From: Hymenopellis radicata
Lineage: Eukaryota > Basidiomycota > Agaricomycetes > Agaricales > Physalacriaceae
Direction of reading: 5' to 3'
NCBI GenBank assembly: GCA_015501595.1
Contig: JADNRX010000892.1
Span: forward strand, 1 to 18,679
Length of the DNA stretch: 18,679 bases
This document shows positions 1 through 10,312 of the stretch, piece by piece. The first letter of the stretch is position 1. Every line of letters begins with the position of its first letter. Under the pieces are notes generated by a model. That model had not been told where the DNA came from, searched no databases, and worked only from the letters and a program-made list of their open reading frames with translations. The translations under genes were made by a program, and so were the position numbers.

Positions 1-1182
1 AATGTGTAGTAGCATAATGATGTACAGGGCCACCTGAACCAAGTTCGTATCCTCGCTGTACGTCTCGGGCGGGATAATTTCCAGCTCGATGAGGTTGGGC
101 AGAAGCAAGGCGCCGAGAAGTTCGATGTCGGAGGTCGTCAATGATGTGAGTGTCGAGTGGGTTATTCTTTCTATGTTGTGCCAACTAGAGGTACGCCAAT
201 GCCCAGGATCCGTCGCAAGCGACCGAAGATTGGGGCACTCTCGCAGAATGTCAACCGCGCGGAGGGGGAATCGCTGATGTTGCGACGTGATAGGTCAACT
301 ACCGTCCGAAGTTGAGAGTATCCCGGGAGCTGAAAGTTCACAAGCTCGAGGCCCGCGAACTGGAGCTCCTCCAGTTCCAGCGCGGTATCAAAGAAGGTGA
401 CGCGAGTTTCAGGGTCCAGCTCTCCAGGCCGGAATACGAGCCTGAGGCTTCGTAGACGTTGCAGACGACCGCGAATGGCGGATAGCGGGGCAAGTGATTT
501 GAACGAGAATAAAGAGAACTTCACATCCCTCCACTGTGGAGAAATGCTAATGAGGGTGCTGAGGAGCTTTTTGATCACTGGCCGAACATTGGGGAATTGG
601 GAGGGGACAGTGGTGGAGAAGCGGATGTCGCGAGTGCTTCCCGTTCTTTCCAAGAAGCACTTCAACAGTGCCATGGGATCTCGAAGTCTATGTGCCTTCC
701 ACACACTAATGCTAATGACGCTGACTGTCCAAAGGGCGCTACATGAGTACATCACGGCACTCCATTTTCTGCATACACGGCACAGAACCCATGGGCCTTC
801 GGTAATGTCGAAGACGGAGGTCTCCGAGGTGAGTTGGAGATAGGCAGAGAATATCTCTTGCAGTACCTCCGGTGGAATGCTGCGAACTAGCGAAGTGGTC
901 GCATCGAACTGACTCTGTAAATTTCGCAGATCCTTTTGGTGCTCCTCTAGAAGAGCCAACTCATCCCGGAGTTGCGCTGCTCTCAGGCCAAGTTCTGAGA
1001 GGGGAGAGTCAAATGAATGACGCCATTCTTGGACCATTAACTCTTCTTGAAGAGTTGCTGGCGCATTCGTAGAGGAGAGACGTTGGAGTAAAGGAAGAAG
1101 GGATGCCTGCTGTGTGGAGATCGGATAGGATTGTGGAAATTTTGGAAGGTTTTCTACTTGGTTTTCTATGTCCGATGACGAC
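1..1182 (-). CDS. F-box protein, agaric type (3' end off window, one frameshift)
   Basis: Probable substrate-recognition subunit of an SCF ubiquitin ligase. A coiled-coil-like heptad stretch (about LRAAQLRDELALLEEHQK) is followed directly by an F-box core, SIPPEVLQEIFSAYLQ, and then leucine-rich segments, the usual agaric F-box layout. The open frame stops at 171-173. Protein-like sequence resumes from about position 268 in the next frame (VDILRECPNLRSL, then LLLPNLIELEI) and stays open to base 1, so one base appears to be missing near 264-271 (run GGGGGAA on plus). The start is uncertain: ATG at 1052, ATG at 1328 inside the neighbouring transposon, or an original start whose last base is 1182 and which the transposon separated from its upstream part. 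The F-box call is sure; the 5' end and integrity are not. Confidence 0.8.
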
Positions 1183-1186
1183 CTAG
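1178..1186. repeat. Left target-site duplication of the MULE
   Basis: ACGACCTAG lies directly outside the left terminal inverted repeat and recurs exactly at 4537-4545. A 9-bp duplication is the hallmark of Mutator-like transposition. Confidence 0.92.
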
Positions 1187-1290
1187 AGTTTTTATTTCTT
1201 TGGCCATGGCACGTGAACCACGTGCCTCCAAGAAAGGAAGGTAAACCTCGTGACCACTTTCGCCCGCCCATTCGTGGCGCGAACGCCGCC
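1187..1290 (+). repeat. Left terminal inverted repeat of the MULE
   Basis: Pairs with 4430-4536 on the other strand. It contains the core GGCCATGGCACGTGA, a shared GGAAGGT(A/G)AACCTCGTGAC block and a GC-rich inner part ending in GCCGCC. Confidence 0.88.
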
Positions 1291-1341
1291 GTTATTTGGT
1301 TCCTCATTGTCACGTTATATGGGCCCAATGTTTGTAGAACA

Positions 1342-4300
1342 ATGAAAAATAATCTTCTCTATTCCTCCCCCACAATGTCATACTCGACGAGCCAATTTCG
1401 TGTGCGCGCGGGCCCCATCAATTTTGACGCGCTGTCATCTGTCGGGCTACCACCTCAGGACCCATCACGCTCTGCTGTTCATCAGCTTCTTACTGCTGCC
1501 ATCAATACACCGGCATTCACAGTCTCACCGGCTTCCACTGAACCGGTTGTAGTGCCTGAGAGCACACCTTCCACCTCAACTTCTGGTGCACCCGACGCGT
1601 CTACAGCCTCGACCACTGATACAGAGACTGATGAACCTATCAGGTTCTCATTCGATCATGATCGGACGGGTGGAAAGTACACGGAGGCATGGGATTCATT
1701 GGATCATTTTGATGTCTGGAGATTAGCTGTGCAGGAATCGGATTGTGTAGAATTCACGCGCCGCGACATTATTCAGAACAACGCAGATAATTCCTCCGAG
1801 ACGTGGTCCACGCGCCAACGCTACACATGTGCACGAAAAGGACGGCAAGGAGGGACCAAATTCGTTAAACAGCATCCTGAGAGGAAAGCCAAGGCTAATC
1901 CCAAACCGCTGGAGGATGGTTGCGACAGTTCTATTGTAATAAAGACCTATCCGAACACTCCGATTGTCCTGGGCTACTACAACGCCTCTCACTCCCATCC
2001 CATCAAGTCCGGCAATCTTATGTTCACGGGCTTGAGTAAAGCTGTTCGCACATTGATTGCAGAGAAGATACAGCTCGGCATCAGCCATCGTGAGATTGTG
2101 AGTTGTCGATGATACTCACCTGGTCCATAAGCTTATTTGCTACTTCTATAGCTCAAGCAGATCACTTCCGACGTGTTCACTGAGGCAACAGTCGATAAAT
2201 TGGCTACCTCAAACCGTGACTTATTGCTCAAACCCGCGGATATCAGCCATATTCGGTTTACACACGGGAATTCTCATATCCAGCTTGACAAGGATGATGA
2301 TGCATCAGTTCTGAAGCGCGTTCAGGGCCTGCGCGATGCAGGCGAGCACGTTGCGATGAAAGGTGTTGATGATCCAGTACCGCCGAACTCTGGGTTAGAC
2401 CCTGGCGCGTTTGTATTGATCATTCAAACACGCTATCAGGCTGCATGTTTCCAGCGTTACGGACACGAACGACTGGCATGTATTGACGCGACTCACAATA
2501 CCAGTCAGTACAAGTCGTCATCTCTCTTCACGATCGTTGTCCGAGACGATTATGGACACGGAATGCCTATTGCCTTTATGATCTCCTCAAATGGCACCGA
2601 GGCCACCATCACCTTCTTTCTGATGAACGTTCAAGGATGGAACCCTCTTGTCTGGCCCAGTCGCTTTATGGGAGACTTTGATCCGGCTCAAATTAACGGG
2701 ATACGTGTTGTATATGTGGGGATCCTCATCTTCATCTGTAAATGGCACGTCCTACACGCTTGGCAGCAACACTTTCGGATCGATCTGTTCCCGGAACTTT
2801 GGCAATTGCTTCGTACTCTCGTTGACGCCGCAACCAAAGAGAAGTTTGATGCGATATGGACTCAGATCCTTGCACTCGGGCCTACACAGTGTCCTGCATC
2901 GGTGATCACGTATCTAAACACCTATTGGATGGCACATCAGCATATGTGGGCGATATATGCACGCGCCGATAGGAATATATTCCAGGAGTCAGATACCAAC
3001 ATGTTGACGGAAGCCTGGCATCATATGCTGAAGGGTTATTTTGGTGATGGAAAGCGTAACCGGCGCATGGATCATCTTATTCACACCTTAACTGTTGATG
3101 CAATGCAGTATTTTAAAGCACGTCACCAACGCCAGCTAGCTGGCATTGAGGGTCATAACCTCGAGCAAGCAGCGCGACTCGAGGTGAATAAACGGGCGGC
3201 GTTGATTAATTCAACAGCGGTTAAAGTTACCCAGCTGTCGGGTATATTCTCAGTTCAGTCGCGATCCGATCCCACACATTCGCATCTCATCAATCTTCCT
3301 CGATCGATGTGCACATGTCCGGAGTACCCCCGTCTTCATTATTGCCCCCATCTCGTCGCTGTTCATACTTATTTCCCCGAACAATCGAAGGGGATTCGTA
3401 TACCGACATTACTCTCTACCATGGATCATCCCTTCGAATTGAACGACATCCCAATATCGAGTCCTTCTCCACCTCCCATCGATGATTCTCCACCTGCTCT
3501 CACCGTCTCCGAGACAATTGAGGCTGCTCACTCTGATCAGCTCTTACGCGATCTCAAAGCCATTACAGCACATCTTAAGGCAATCCGGACGCTGCAGCAT
3601 CACAAACGCTCCAGCAACAGATCGCCAGTATCAGGAGTGCTCTGCCGGATTCAACTCCACGGATTCTGCCACCGACGAAGGAAAAGATCGCACCAAATCA
3701 GTCAAATGCCTGGAGAACCACAGCAGCAGCGATGGGAAGCGCTCCTGCACCCAAGAAGCGTGTCATTGGGATGCAAGTAAAGACAGGTGTTAAACGCAAG
3801 CATCTAGATGCATACGCCGGAGGAGAACAATCTGGCAAGAAAGCTCGGCCAGATGCGCTGAGTGTGGAAGCAAGGTGCGCTCTACTTCTGTTCTATCAAA
3901 CACTTCTGACCTCTTCTTGCAGCATTAAGGCATCTCAGCTCCCGCCGTCTCAACCGTCTCAACCAGGACGCCGCCCGGATCACTTTGACGTGAACACATT
4001 CGATATCAGCGATGCTTCGACTTTAGGAAACCTGCGTCGTGATGAACTCATCGAATTGTGCATCCATTATCGCCTCCGAAAGTCTGGATCCAAGCCTATC
4101 CTCATCAACGCGCTCATCTCTACATCTCAGCCCCGAAACGGTGTGCCTATCTATCCATCTGCAACAGGATCATCAGCAGACCCAACGGGACCCTCCACTT
4201 CATCAAATGCCACGCAAGCCGAGGCCGCAGTGTCATTGCACCCTCACGCTCTTCCCGCGGTGCCGCCACCCCATCATACACACCCAAACCCTTACTTATA

Positions 4301-4349
4301 TACTACTATGCCATTTTATCATTATCCCGGGCCTCGACAGTCACAGTAG
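1342..4349 (+). CDS. MULE transposase (spliced; one apparent frameshift)
   Basis: DDE-type transposase of the enclosing element. Start ATG at 1342 (alternative 1375), just inside the left inverted repeat. Exon 1 ends at 2097; a 54-bp intron (GTGAGT...TATAG, 2098-2151) joins in phase 0. Exon 2 carries the MULE domain: first Asp in CIDATHNTSQY, second in FMGDFDPAQING, conserved KWHVLHAWQQHF, third acidic residue in LTEAWHHMLKG. A SWIM zinc finger follows (CTCPEYPRLHYCPH). The reading then moves one frame near 3587-3588 (GG), within a coiled-coil-like stretch, and continues to 3874. A 48-bp intron (3875-3922, donor GTGCGC, TTCTGAC branch site, acceptor TTGCAG) precedes the last exon, which holds an SAP-like motif (LRRDELIELCIHYRLRKSG) and ends at TAG 4349. 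Roughly 970 residues spliced. Without the shift the protein would end at 3780 with an unrelated tail. Confidence 0.9.
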
Positions 4350-4429
4350 AATACTTGTACACTTATTTATTATTATTAATATCAACCAATTTTACCGGAA
4401 ACCATGTTACAAAGATAAGAAACAACAAT

Positions 4430-4536
4430 GGGCGGCGGGCAGCGGGACATTTGGGCGGGCAAAATTGTGTCACGAGGTTCACCTTCCTTTTCGAGAGGCG
4501 CCTGTATCACGTGCCATGGCCAGAAAAAATGCAACT
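4430..4536 (-). repeat. Right terminal inverted repeat of the MULE
   Basis: Reverse complement of the left end; reads AGTTGCATTTTTTCTGGCC from the outside. It lies 80 bp downstream of the transposase stop codon. Confidence 0.88.
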
Positions 4537-4545
4537 ACGACCTAG
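4537..4545. repeat. Right target-site duplication of the MULE
   Basis: ACGACCTAG, identical to 1178-1186 and directly abutting the right inverted repeat. The next three bases (AGT) also match the left side, because the left element end itself begins AGT. Confidence 0.92.
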
Positions 4546-4849
4546 AGTAGAGAAATGTGAGTTTCTGCACCCTCAAAACATAGCAAACTCACATCGCGGT
4601 ATTCTGAAACTTTTGTAGCACTCAAAGGAACGTACGAAACGGTCTCGCAGAAATGGTTCTGGTCGACGTTGGCAGCAAAGACGCGATGTGTCACATCAGG
4701 TGACGTGATCGCCTTCAAGCCTTCTTGCTCGCTCTTTACATAAGAGGAACATGAGCGTCAAGAACGTCGGCGAGGTATAAAGATAATGTAGATAGCATGC
4801 TTGAATAGTGTATACAACAAGAGCATAACAAAACCAACAACGAAAGCAG
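4546..4849 (-). promoter_or_regulatory. Displaced 5' flank of the F-box gene (inferred)
   Basis: No protein-like frame is seen here. Read on the minus strand and joined to 1186 (element removed), it gives a 51-bp intron-like stretch: donor GTGAGT at 4592, ACTCAC branch-like site, pyrimidine tract and acceptor TCTAG at the target site. The bases just before the donor are GCGAT, so splicing would create ATG followed by the F-box frame. Upstream in that frame a TGA comes before any other ATG, which fits a 5' untranslated leader and promoter. Inference only. Confidence 0.45.
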
Positions 4850-5120
4850 ATACTGTACCATTTCAATCAATTCGTTGGTCACGGGTCACAGAGGACCCAA
4901 ATCCGACGAAATGTCACATGGGTCACGCGTCCCAGAGCTATCCGATGAATTCGCCAGGTGAAAATAGCCCGGAAATGCACCAAAATCAGTCCAAAAGTGG
5001 CCAAAACGACGAAATTTTTTCCCCAGTCACGGCACCTTCGGCGCCGCGACGAATTCAAATTTTCGTCGCCCTGGTCACAGGTCACACGGGGCGACGAATT
5101 GAATGAAATTATACTGTACC
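4850..5120. mobile_element. Small non-autonomous inverted-repeat element (MITE), with target duplications
   Basis: ATACTGTACC occurs at 4850-4859 and again at 5111-5120. The enclosed 251 bp have inverted ends: CATTTCAATCAATTCG on the left against AATTTCATTCAATTCG from the right (14 of 16 match if the duplication is counted as 9 bp). Inside, GACGAA and GTCAC motifs recur in both orientations. No coding capacity is apparent. A duplication of 9-10 bp fits a MULE-mobilised MITE, but the ends do not match the MULE at 1187-4536, so that element is unlikely to be its driver. Confidence 0.75.
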
Positions 5121-5372
5121 ACTGATCATAAATGAAATCCATCTCTAATGAACGACTCGGAACCAGTACTGCCCAGAAAGTGGATCAACTGCCAGATCGA
5201 CCAGTCCTCCTACAGTAGAATATTGCATGTAGCCATACCTATCAGAATAACTCCAGGAAGGGACTCTATGACTAGTAGAAGATAATGTAAACAGTAGTGG
5301 TATAACAAGTGCAATCAATCCAGAGATAAAACCCCCAACCACATGATGCTAGAAAGAGGAGCATGTCGGAGG

Positions 5373-7416
5373 CTAATCCGCTCTGGGCATAGGACTCCCA
5401 TCCCATTTCCACGCCGTCGACTGATAATACGCCGACTCTCCTCCGTCCACCTCTTTCGTCGTACTGAGCCGAAGAGGATCCGCTGGTTCCTCCGTTTTGA
5501 GATCTGAGAAAGTGTGCGCGTGAGGCGTATCTACCTCGGAGCCAGATTCAGGACTGGAATTCGTCGACGACGAAGAAACCAGGTCAGGCGTCGCGGCCCT
5601 CGATCCTGTCTCGTCTTCATCAACGACCGCCCCGGTTTCAAATGATGAAAAGTCGAAAAAACTCAAACTCGTCGACGGAGGGGATAGGCGGTTGAAGACG
5701 GTCGTGCTCCAGAGCTACTTCCCTCGCCTAGAGACGTGGAACCATCGGGTACCGCCCTATATCCTTTAAGTATGATGTCCAAAGTGTCAGAAATGTCAGA
5801 CGATAGTGCCTCCTGGCCTTCACCACCGGCCATCTTGATGAGCTCGGTCATTTTGCTCCAGGAAAACGCTAGCATCCTCCTCAGTTTCCACTTTGGTCGC
5901 TTGTTCCTCACGCTGCTTGAGCGTATCGTTCGAAGGTCCTTCCCAATCGGTCTTCAGCTTTTTTCAGCGGTGATGGTTCGTTAGCGACGCTATTCATAAA
6001 TGGTGGTGTGGCACCAGGTCCTGTCGCAGGTGGTGCATCCTCTTCGCGGGAACGTTTGTTACTGTTACTGGGAGATGGTGCGGGGAGAGTAGCGGGTCCC
6101 GGATTCGGCGTAGAAAGCACTTTCGAGGGACGACGATTGCTTTTCGCAGGAGGCTTAGCTTTAGTTTTGGCTTTGGGGAATTTCGGAGAAGATGCGGCGT
6201 TAATGGCAGCTGAGAGAGTCGGAGCATTGGCAGTCGGAGTCGTGGCAGAGATTGGTGGCGGAGTGGGAGAAGCTGCGCCACCTGGTTGGGCAGAGGGTTT
6301 CCTTGACAAGCGAGCTGTAGCAGCTTGAGGGGGAGGAGGTGCGGAGGTATTAGCAGGAGGCGGAGCTCTAATAGGTTGTTGAGGTATTGATGGATGAGGT
6401 TGCGGGGTCGATATTTGTTGGAGCGAAGGGGGTTGTTGTGACTGCATTTGAGCGCGGGCGGCTGCATTCATGTTCCGATTCGCCCCCATCTGCATCGTAT
6501 TATTGAACACTTCGTGAGCCTTTTGAACCTCGGCCAACATATGACGGAGATTGTCCAGGCTGACTATGAAGCGAGGGTTCGAAGAAGACAGAAATTGGCG
6601 CTGCTGCTGAACGGTAACGATCTTGGCAAAAAGATGAGAACCGGAAAAAAAGTAAGGACAAGGGAAGCTCACGATGATGGCCACTTTGCGAATCCACGCC
6701 TCGTTCTTGAGAAAGAGGAACAACATAGGGAGCTTCGCATCCAGGTCTGCAGCAGAACGGTACAACTGCTCGACTACGTTGTTGTACTCCATGCGTTGCT
6801 CTGGAGGAACTGGCACGGGAGGAAGATTGTGCATCCCTGACGCGAGGTCAACGGTTGATAATTTAGGGTACAAGAAAAGACTTACGATTTTGGATGAAAT
6901 CGTTCTTCATGGTATTGAGCATGCTAGTGACCCGCTGAAGCTGCTCCGAATTCGAGCGCACGAACTGCTGCATCATGACTTTCGACTGTTGCGGATTAAT
7001 GGCAGGTCGGTGTTCTTGGTTCGTACCATCATGGACGGCATTCGACATACCACCCAGTACGAACGGTTGATTCCTTGCTGCTTGGTTGGGATGCATCATA
7101 GGATTGGAATTTTGAGGAGGGGAAGCGGAGAAGGGGCGGTTGGGAGGTATGCCGTTAGACATTCCATTGGAGCATGCTGGGCGGCGGCGTTTGGGGTGTT
7201 ATGAAGCGAACTGCGAAAGCTGGTCTGTTCCATAGCAGTACGCTGCAAATGAGCGCGATTCGTCTCTATGAAGCTGATAATGCCCTCGCTGACACCATTC
7301 GCGCGGAGTTGTTCAACAGGCTGGTCGGCGAATGACATGATCATCTGCATTTGCTGGGAATTGGGTCTGGGACGTGGCTGACCAGTGGGCCCATGATTGA
7401 GCTGGTTGGCAGCCAT
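5373..7416 (-). CDS. Pro/Gln-rich putative nuclear co-regulator, multi-exon, function not assigned
   Basis: Start chosen at ATG 7416 (context GCGATGGC). Order: a Gln/Pro/Asn-rich N-terminus (QQMQMIMSFADQPVEQLRA), a helical segment (QQFVRSNSEQLQRVTSML), a conserved-looking block (EQRMEYNNVVEQLYRSAADL, then VTVQQQRQFLSSSNPRFI), a long Ala/Pro-rich disordered stretch with basic patches (KAKPPAKSNRR), a helix (WSKMTELIKMAGGEG) and an acidic Ser-rich tail ending ...SPMPRAD at 5373. Introns: 6885-6837 (GTAAGT...GTCAG) and 6672-6622 (GTGAGC...CAAG). The frame changes without an intron near 7164, 5959-5964 (T6), about 5855, about 5735 and 5656-5661 (A6); each restores protein-like sequence. Composition suggests a transcriptional co-regulator such as a Mediator- or chromatin-type subunit, but no named family was identified. 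Confidence 0.65.
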
Positions 7417-7419
7417 CGC

Positions 7420-7427
7420 AGAGGGAT
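7420..7427. repeat. Left target-site duplication of the hAT-like element
   Basis: AGAGGGAT, repeated exactly at 8601-8608; 8 bp is the hAT superfamily signature. Confidence 0.85.
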
Positions 7428-8600
7428 TAGAGTTTACAAGTCCGGTTGGTAGGACCGGGTAGGACCGGCGGACCCAACCGGACTGCAACCGATTTTGGAC
7501 CGGTTAGCAAGCAACCGGTTGCCGGTTTCAACCGGTTGCGGTTGCCGGTTCTAACATTTCGCTAATTTTTGCTGAACCGGTACAGACCGGTTGAGACCGG
7601 TTGCAACCGGATAATGTACCTATATATTAAAAGATGAATTTACAATTTTTTCTGCGTCAAACGGGCCCTTGCGTGGCCCAAACGAGCCATCTCAAGTATT
7701 TTCTGCAGATCCGGTGACTCGGGCCGAGATCCGAGGTGACGCGTAAGCATCCGATCAGTGCATCTCTCCTTCTTCTTACCGTCACTCTCACCACCACTCG
7801 TCGCCCGACTTCAAGTCGGCGATGATGGCAGCGTCACCCGACTTCAAGTCAGTGATTTCAGCACCTGTGCTCGACTTTGAGTCGGCACATCGATGGAGCA
7901 GGAGACGACTTTGCGTCGTCTCCACGGCAACAACAGCAGGACGTGTAAGCCCCTGCAAACGGGCAGCAAACGACAACTACGGGAGGAACGAGTCGTGACG
8001 CCACCTGCGCAACCGTTGAGCGCGCTTGAAGAGCGGGGGCGGTGGATACGGGCTGCCGCGTCGTCTGCAGGCGACGTAGCAGACTTGTACGTTTTTCTTT
8101 CTCTTCTTTCGTTTTTCTTTCTCTTCTTTTTGATGTTGGCGGCGCCTGTGGGCGCCGTCAACTCTTTCGCTATACTAACTCTTTAATATAGATTACCTCT
8201 CACGGGTAAGCCCCGCCTGAGGCCCCAGAATCTATCACCATCCCCCACCTCCAATTTCCCTTCCTCCCACACCCACCTCATGTCAATACCATCATGCACT
8301 GCCTATGCTCCCGTCGCAATTGCTGCGGGATGCGGACGGGGCATGAAAAGACAGCGAGTGCGGTGCGGGATGCGGAAGGGGGCAGTCCGTCTCAGTTCAA
8401 ACCGGTCGCGACTGGTTGCGACCACTAGTGGTCCCAACCAGTTGTGGACCGGTGAAAGACCGCGGTTGCAATCGGTCCTTGTCGAGGACCGGTTGCGGTC
8501 CACGGTTGACGCAAAAAGTCGCGTTGGGCAACCGGTTGCGGTTGCCGGTCCTTCCAAATTTGGGCACCGCAACCGGACCCAACCGGACTTATAAACTCTA
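7428..8600. mobile_element. Non-autonomous hAT-like DNA transposon, 1173 bp
   Basis: Ends match over 22 bases with one mismatch: TAGAGTTTACAAGTCCGG on the left, TAGAGTTTATAAGTCCGG from the right, each followed by TTGG. TAGAG fits the hAT end consensus and 8-bp duplications flank it. More than ten ACCGG/CCGGT motifs, several as AACCGGTT palindromes, crowd 7440-7615 and 8398-8590, as expected for subterminal transposase-binding repeats. The interior (about 7630-8200) has no conserved protein. It carries short perfect hairpins (7805-7819, 7867-7888, 7901-7923, 8138-8159) and a 20-bp tandem duplication (8091-8130). No transposase is present, so it would depend on one made elsewhere. Confidence 0.85.
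8091..8130 (+). repeat. 20-bp pyrimidine tandem duplication
   Basis: Two copies of GTTTTTCTTTCTCTTCTTT(C/T) in a row, inside the hAT-like element. Confidence 0.9.
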
Positions 8601-8608
8601 AGAGGGAT
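8601..8608. repeat. Right target-site duplication of the hAT-like element
   Basis: AGAGGGAT, matching 7420-7427, directly after the right end CTTATAAACTCTA. Confidence 0.85.
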
Positions 8609-8812
8609 CACTGGGCGGAGGTAAATCGTGCCTGCCTTGAGCCTGAAAAGGGGGTATACGGGAGACCCGTCGGTCAGACGAAAAGTAGAAGGACCAGCAT
8701 GGGTGAATCCAAAATCAAGTGGCGAATCATGGACCGACGTGATGAGTGCAAGGTCTTTCGGAGCAGAACCAGCTACTGGCCGTTCCTTCAAACAACCGAC
8801 ACCTGGAGCTGA

Positions 8813-10312
8813 CTAAGTTTCTCTGAGCAATATGAGAGAAGACGACACACCATCGATCACGACAGGTTCCTTACTGATACTCAAGGGACCTCTAGACGAA
8901 ATACCATCACTTTCACTGTCAGTTGTTTCGCCTAGTTCTGTTATCCAATCCTCGTCGTGTACGATGGCCACTTCGACTTCAGGGCACTAGTGCAAATGAT
9001 ATCAGCATCAGTCAGCATGTGGGGATACTTCCCGTCGCCAGAGATCCTTACCATCTGAAGAATATATCGGCTTAGCTGACATGACGGATTTAAAAGCTGA
9101 AGGTAAGTTGGTTGATGAAAACAAACAGAAGCCAAACTAAGACGACTAACTTCGCTTTTGAGAAAGCCCTGACTATCCTCGTCAGACTCAATCCGGTCGC
9201 CCTCTTCGTCAGGACATTGGACCATACTATCGTCTCGGGGGCTTCCACTGGCCTCAGATGACGACTGTCTCTGACTACCCGAAGGAGTTGACGGCTGAGA
9301 TGACGAGGAAGGAGGAGACATCGAGGAAGAAGATGAGGACGATGAGAAAGGTATATGTCCGCCAAAAGAAGGTTGATAGTCGTCTGGAGCTCCATTTATC
9401 CACGAGACCGTTACGGAGCGACTAAAAATCTGCTTGAAGAGTTTATCGCGGATGGCGATACACAAACCGCGCGTGAAAATGCATTGGTTTTCGTAACCAT
9501 ACGTCGAAATACCAGGTGACGGAAAGAGGCGCGTCTCAACACCCATGGTTGTGTCCCACGATGAAGCCAACGACAGAGATCCCCCACGCAAACCGCCGGC
9601 GAGGAATTTTAGGGATACTTCTGTCGACCTTTCTGGATGACAGAAAGCCGCCGCGCCCATGATAAGCATTTGTCGCATCCGGTGACAAGGTATAGTGTCC
9701 CAGAACAGGCCATGCGTCCTAAGTCGCCGTTCACGTACTGGTACCACGACTTAGCGTGTCGAGCGGCATATTTTTCGTAAACACCGCGGTTCTTAGCGTC
9801 GTACCGGTTGGCACCGGTGGGTAGCATTAAGATGGCGGCCTGCGTTCGAGCGGTGCTGAATTCAATCCCAAAGCCTCCGCCAGCTAATCCCCTATACATA
9901 TCAGTGAGTGATACAATGTAAAGCTGCATGGCGAAAGTACACACGGAGCTTCTGCCGAGGCATCAAAAGACAACGATCGCCTACTTACGTCCGAGCTGGT
10001 AATGGCGGCTTCCGGTCTGTGCATAGGGAGGGTCTGGCGTATCGGATTCGGGCCGAGTTCGCGCAGAGGCAAAGGCATAAAGTCGGGCGGGACGTTTCCA
10101 GCGTTGACTGGGTGATGGGCATCGAGGTGAACGTTCAAAATGAAATCAAAGCCTCCACCCGCAGTGAGCAGTCCAAGATCACCAATGGTCACGCCTTCTC
10201 GCTGGTATTCAACGGGAAGGCCGGCGTCTGGTTCGGGAATCCAGAGGGGATATCCATGACCGCTACGCATAAGGAGGTGTCGATAGGCAACATGAGCTCT
10301 GGGATCGGACAT
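8813..10312 (-). CDS. Uncharacterised agaric-type protein with Ser-rich tail, spliced
   Basis: Start ATG 10312 (MSDPRAHVAYRHLLM). Exon 1 has HGYPLWIPEPD and GDLGLLTAGGGFDFI. A 53-bp intron (9944-9892, GTGTGT...GTATAG, with a CACTGAT branch-like site) joins in phase 2 to LAGGGFGIEFS, then the motif WYQYVNGDLGR and VTGCDKCLSW. One base seems missing at 9656-9658 (CCC on plus), after which FCHPERSTEVSLKF continues. Further on come NQCIFTRGL, a Ser-rich low-complexity tract and an acidic stretch. A likely in-frame 54-bp intron is 9150-9097, and a 65-bp intron is 9051-8987; the last exon reads CPEVEVAIVHDEDW and stops at 8813. The architecture resembles a family of unnamed agaric proteins as I recall it; no biochemical role is known to me. 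No signal peptide or membrane segment is visible. Confidence 0.72.

Larger units (their letters stand above)
1187..4536 (+). mobile_element. Mutator-like element (MULE), complete, 3350 bp
   Basis: Both ends begin AGTT when read inward. Ends aligned without gaps match at 45 of the first 60 bases, including an identical core GGCCATGGCACGTGA; similarity continues with gaps for about 105 bp (1187-1290 and 4430-4536). Perfect 9-bp duplications flank the element (1178-1186, 4537-4545), so the borders are set to the base. One spliced transposase gene fills the interior. The divergence between the ends suggests that this is not a very recent copy or that the family tolerates unequal ends; the intact target-site duplication argues against great age. 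Confidence 0.93.

Noticed and set aside
5145..5342. Minus-strand open frame with hydrophobic start (GGFISGLIALVIPLLFTL)
   Set aside because: Only 65 codons, no family resemblance, and it lies between a MITE and the 3' end of another gene; possible but unsupported.
6008..6328. Plus-strand open frame rich in Gly/Ala
   Set aside because: It is the complement of the Ala/Pro-rich region of the minus-strand gene; composition explains it.
7801..7925. Possible CRISPR-like repeat array
   Set aside because: The repeated units are palindromes of changing sequence with irregular spacing in a fungal transposon, not uniform repeats with spacers.
8091..8130. Intron-like polypyrimidine tract
   Set aside because: It is a 20-bp tandem duplication inside a mobile element with no flanking exons.
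8303..8791. Minus-strand open frame of 162 codons
   Set aside because: It crosses the right end and duplication of the hAT-like element and consists mostly of ACCGG repeat translation.
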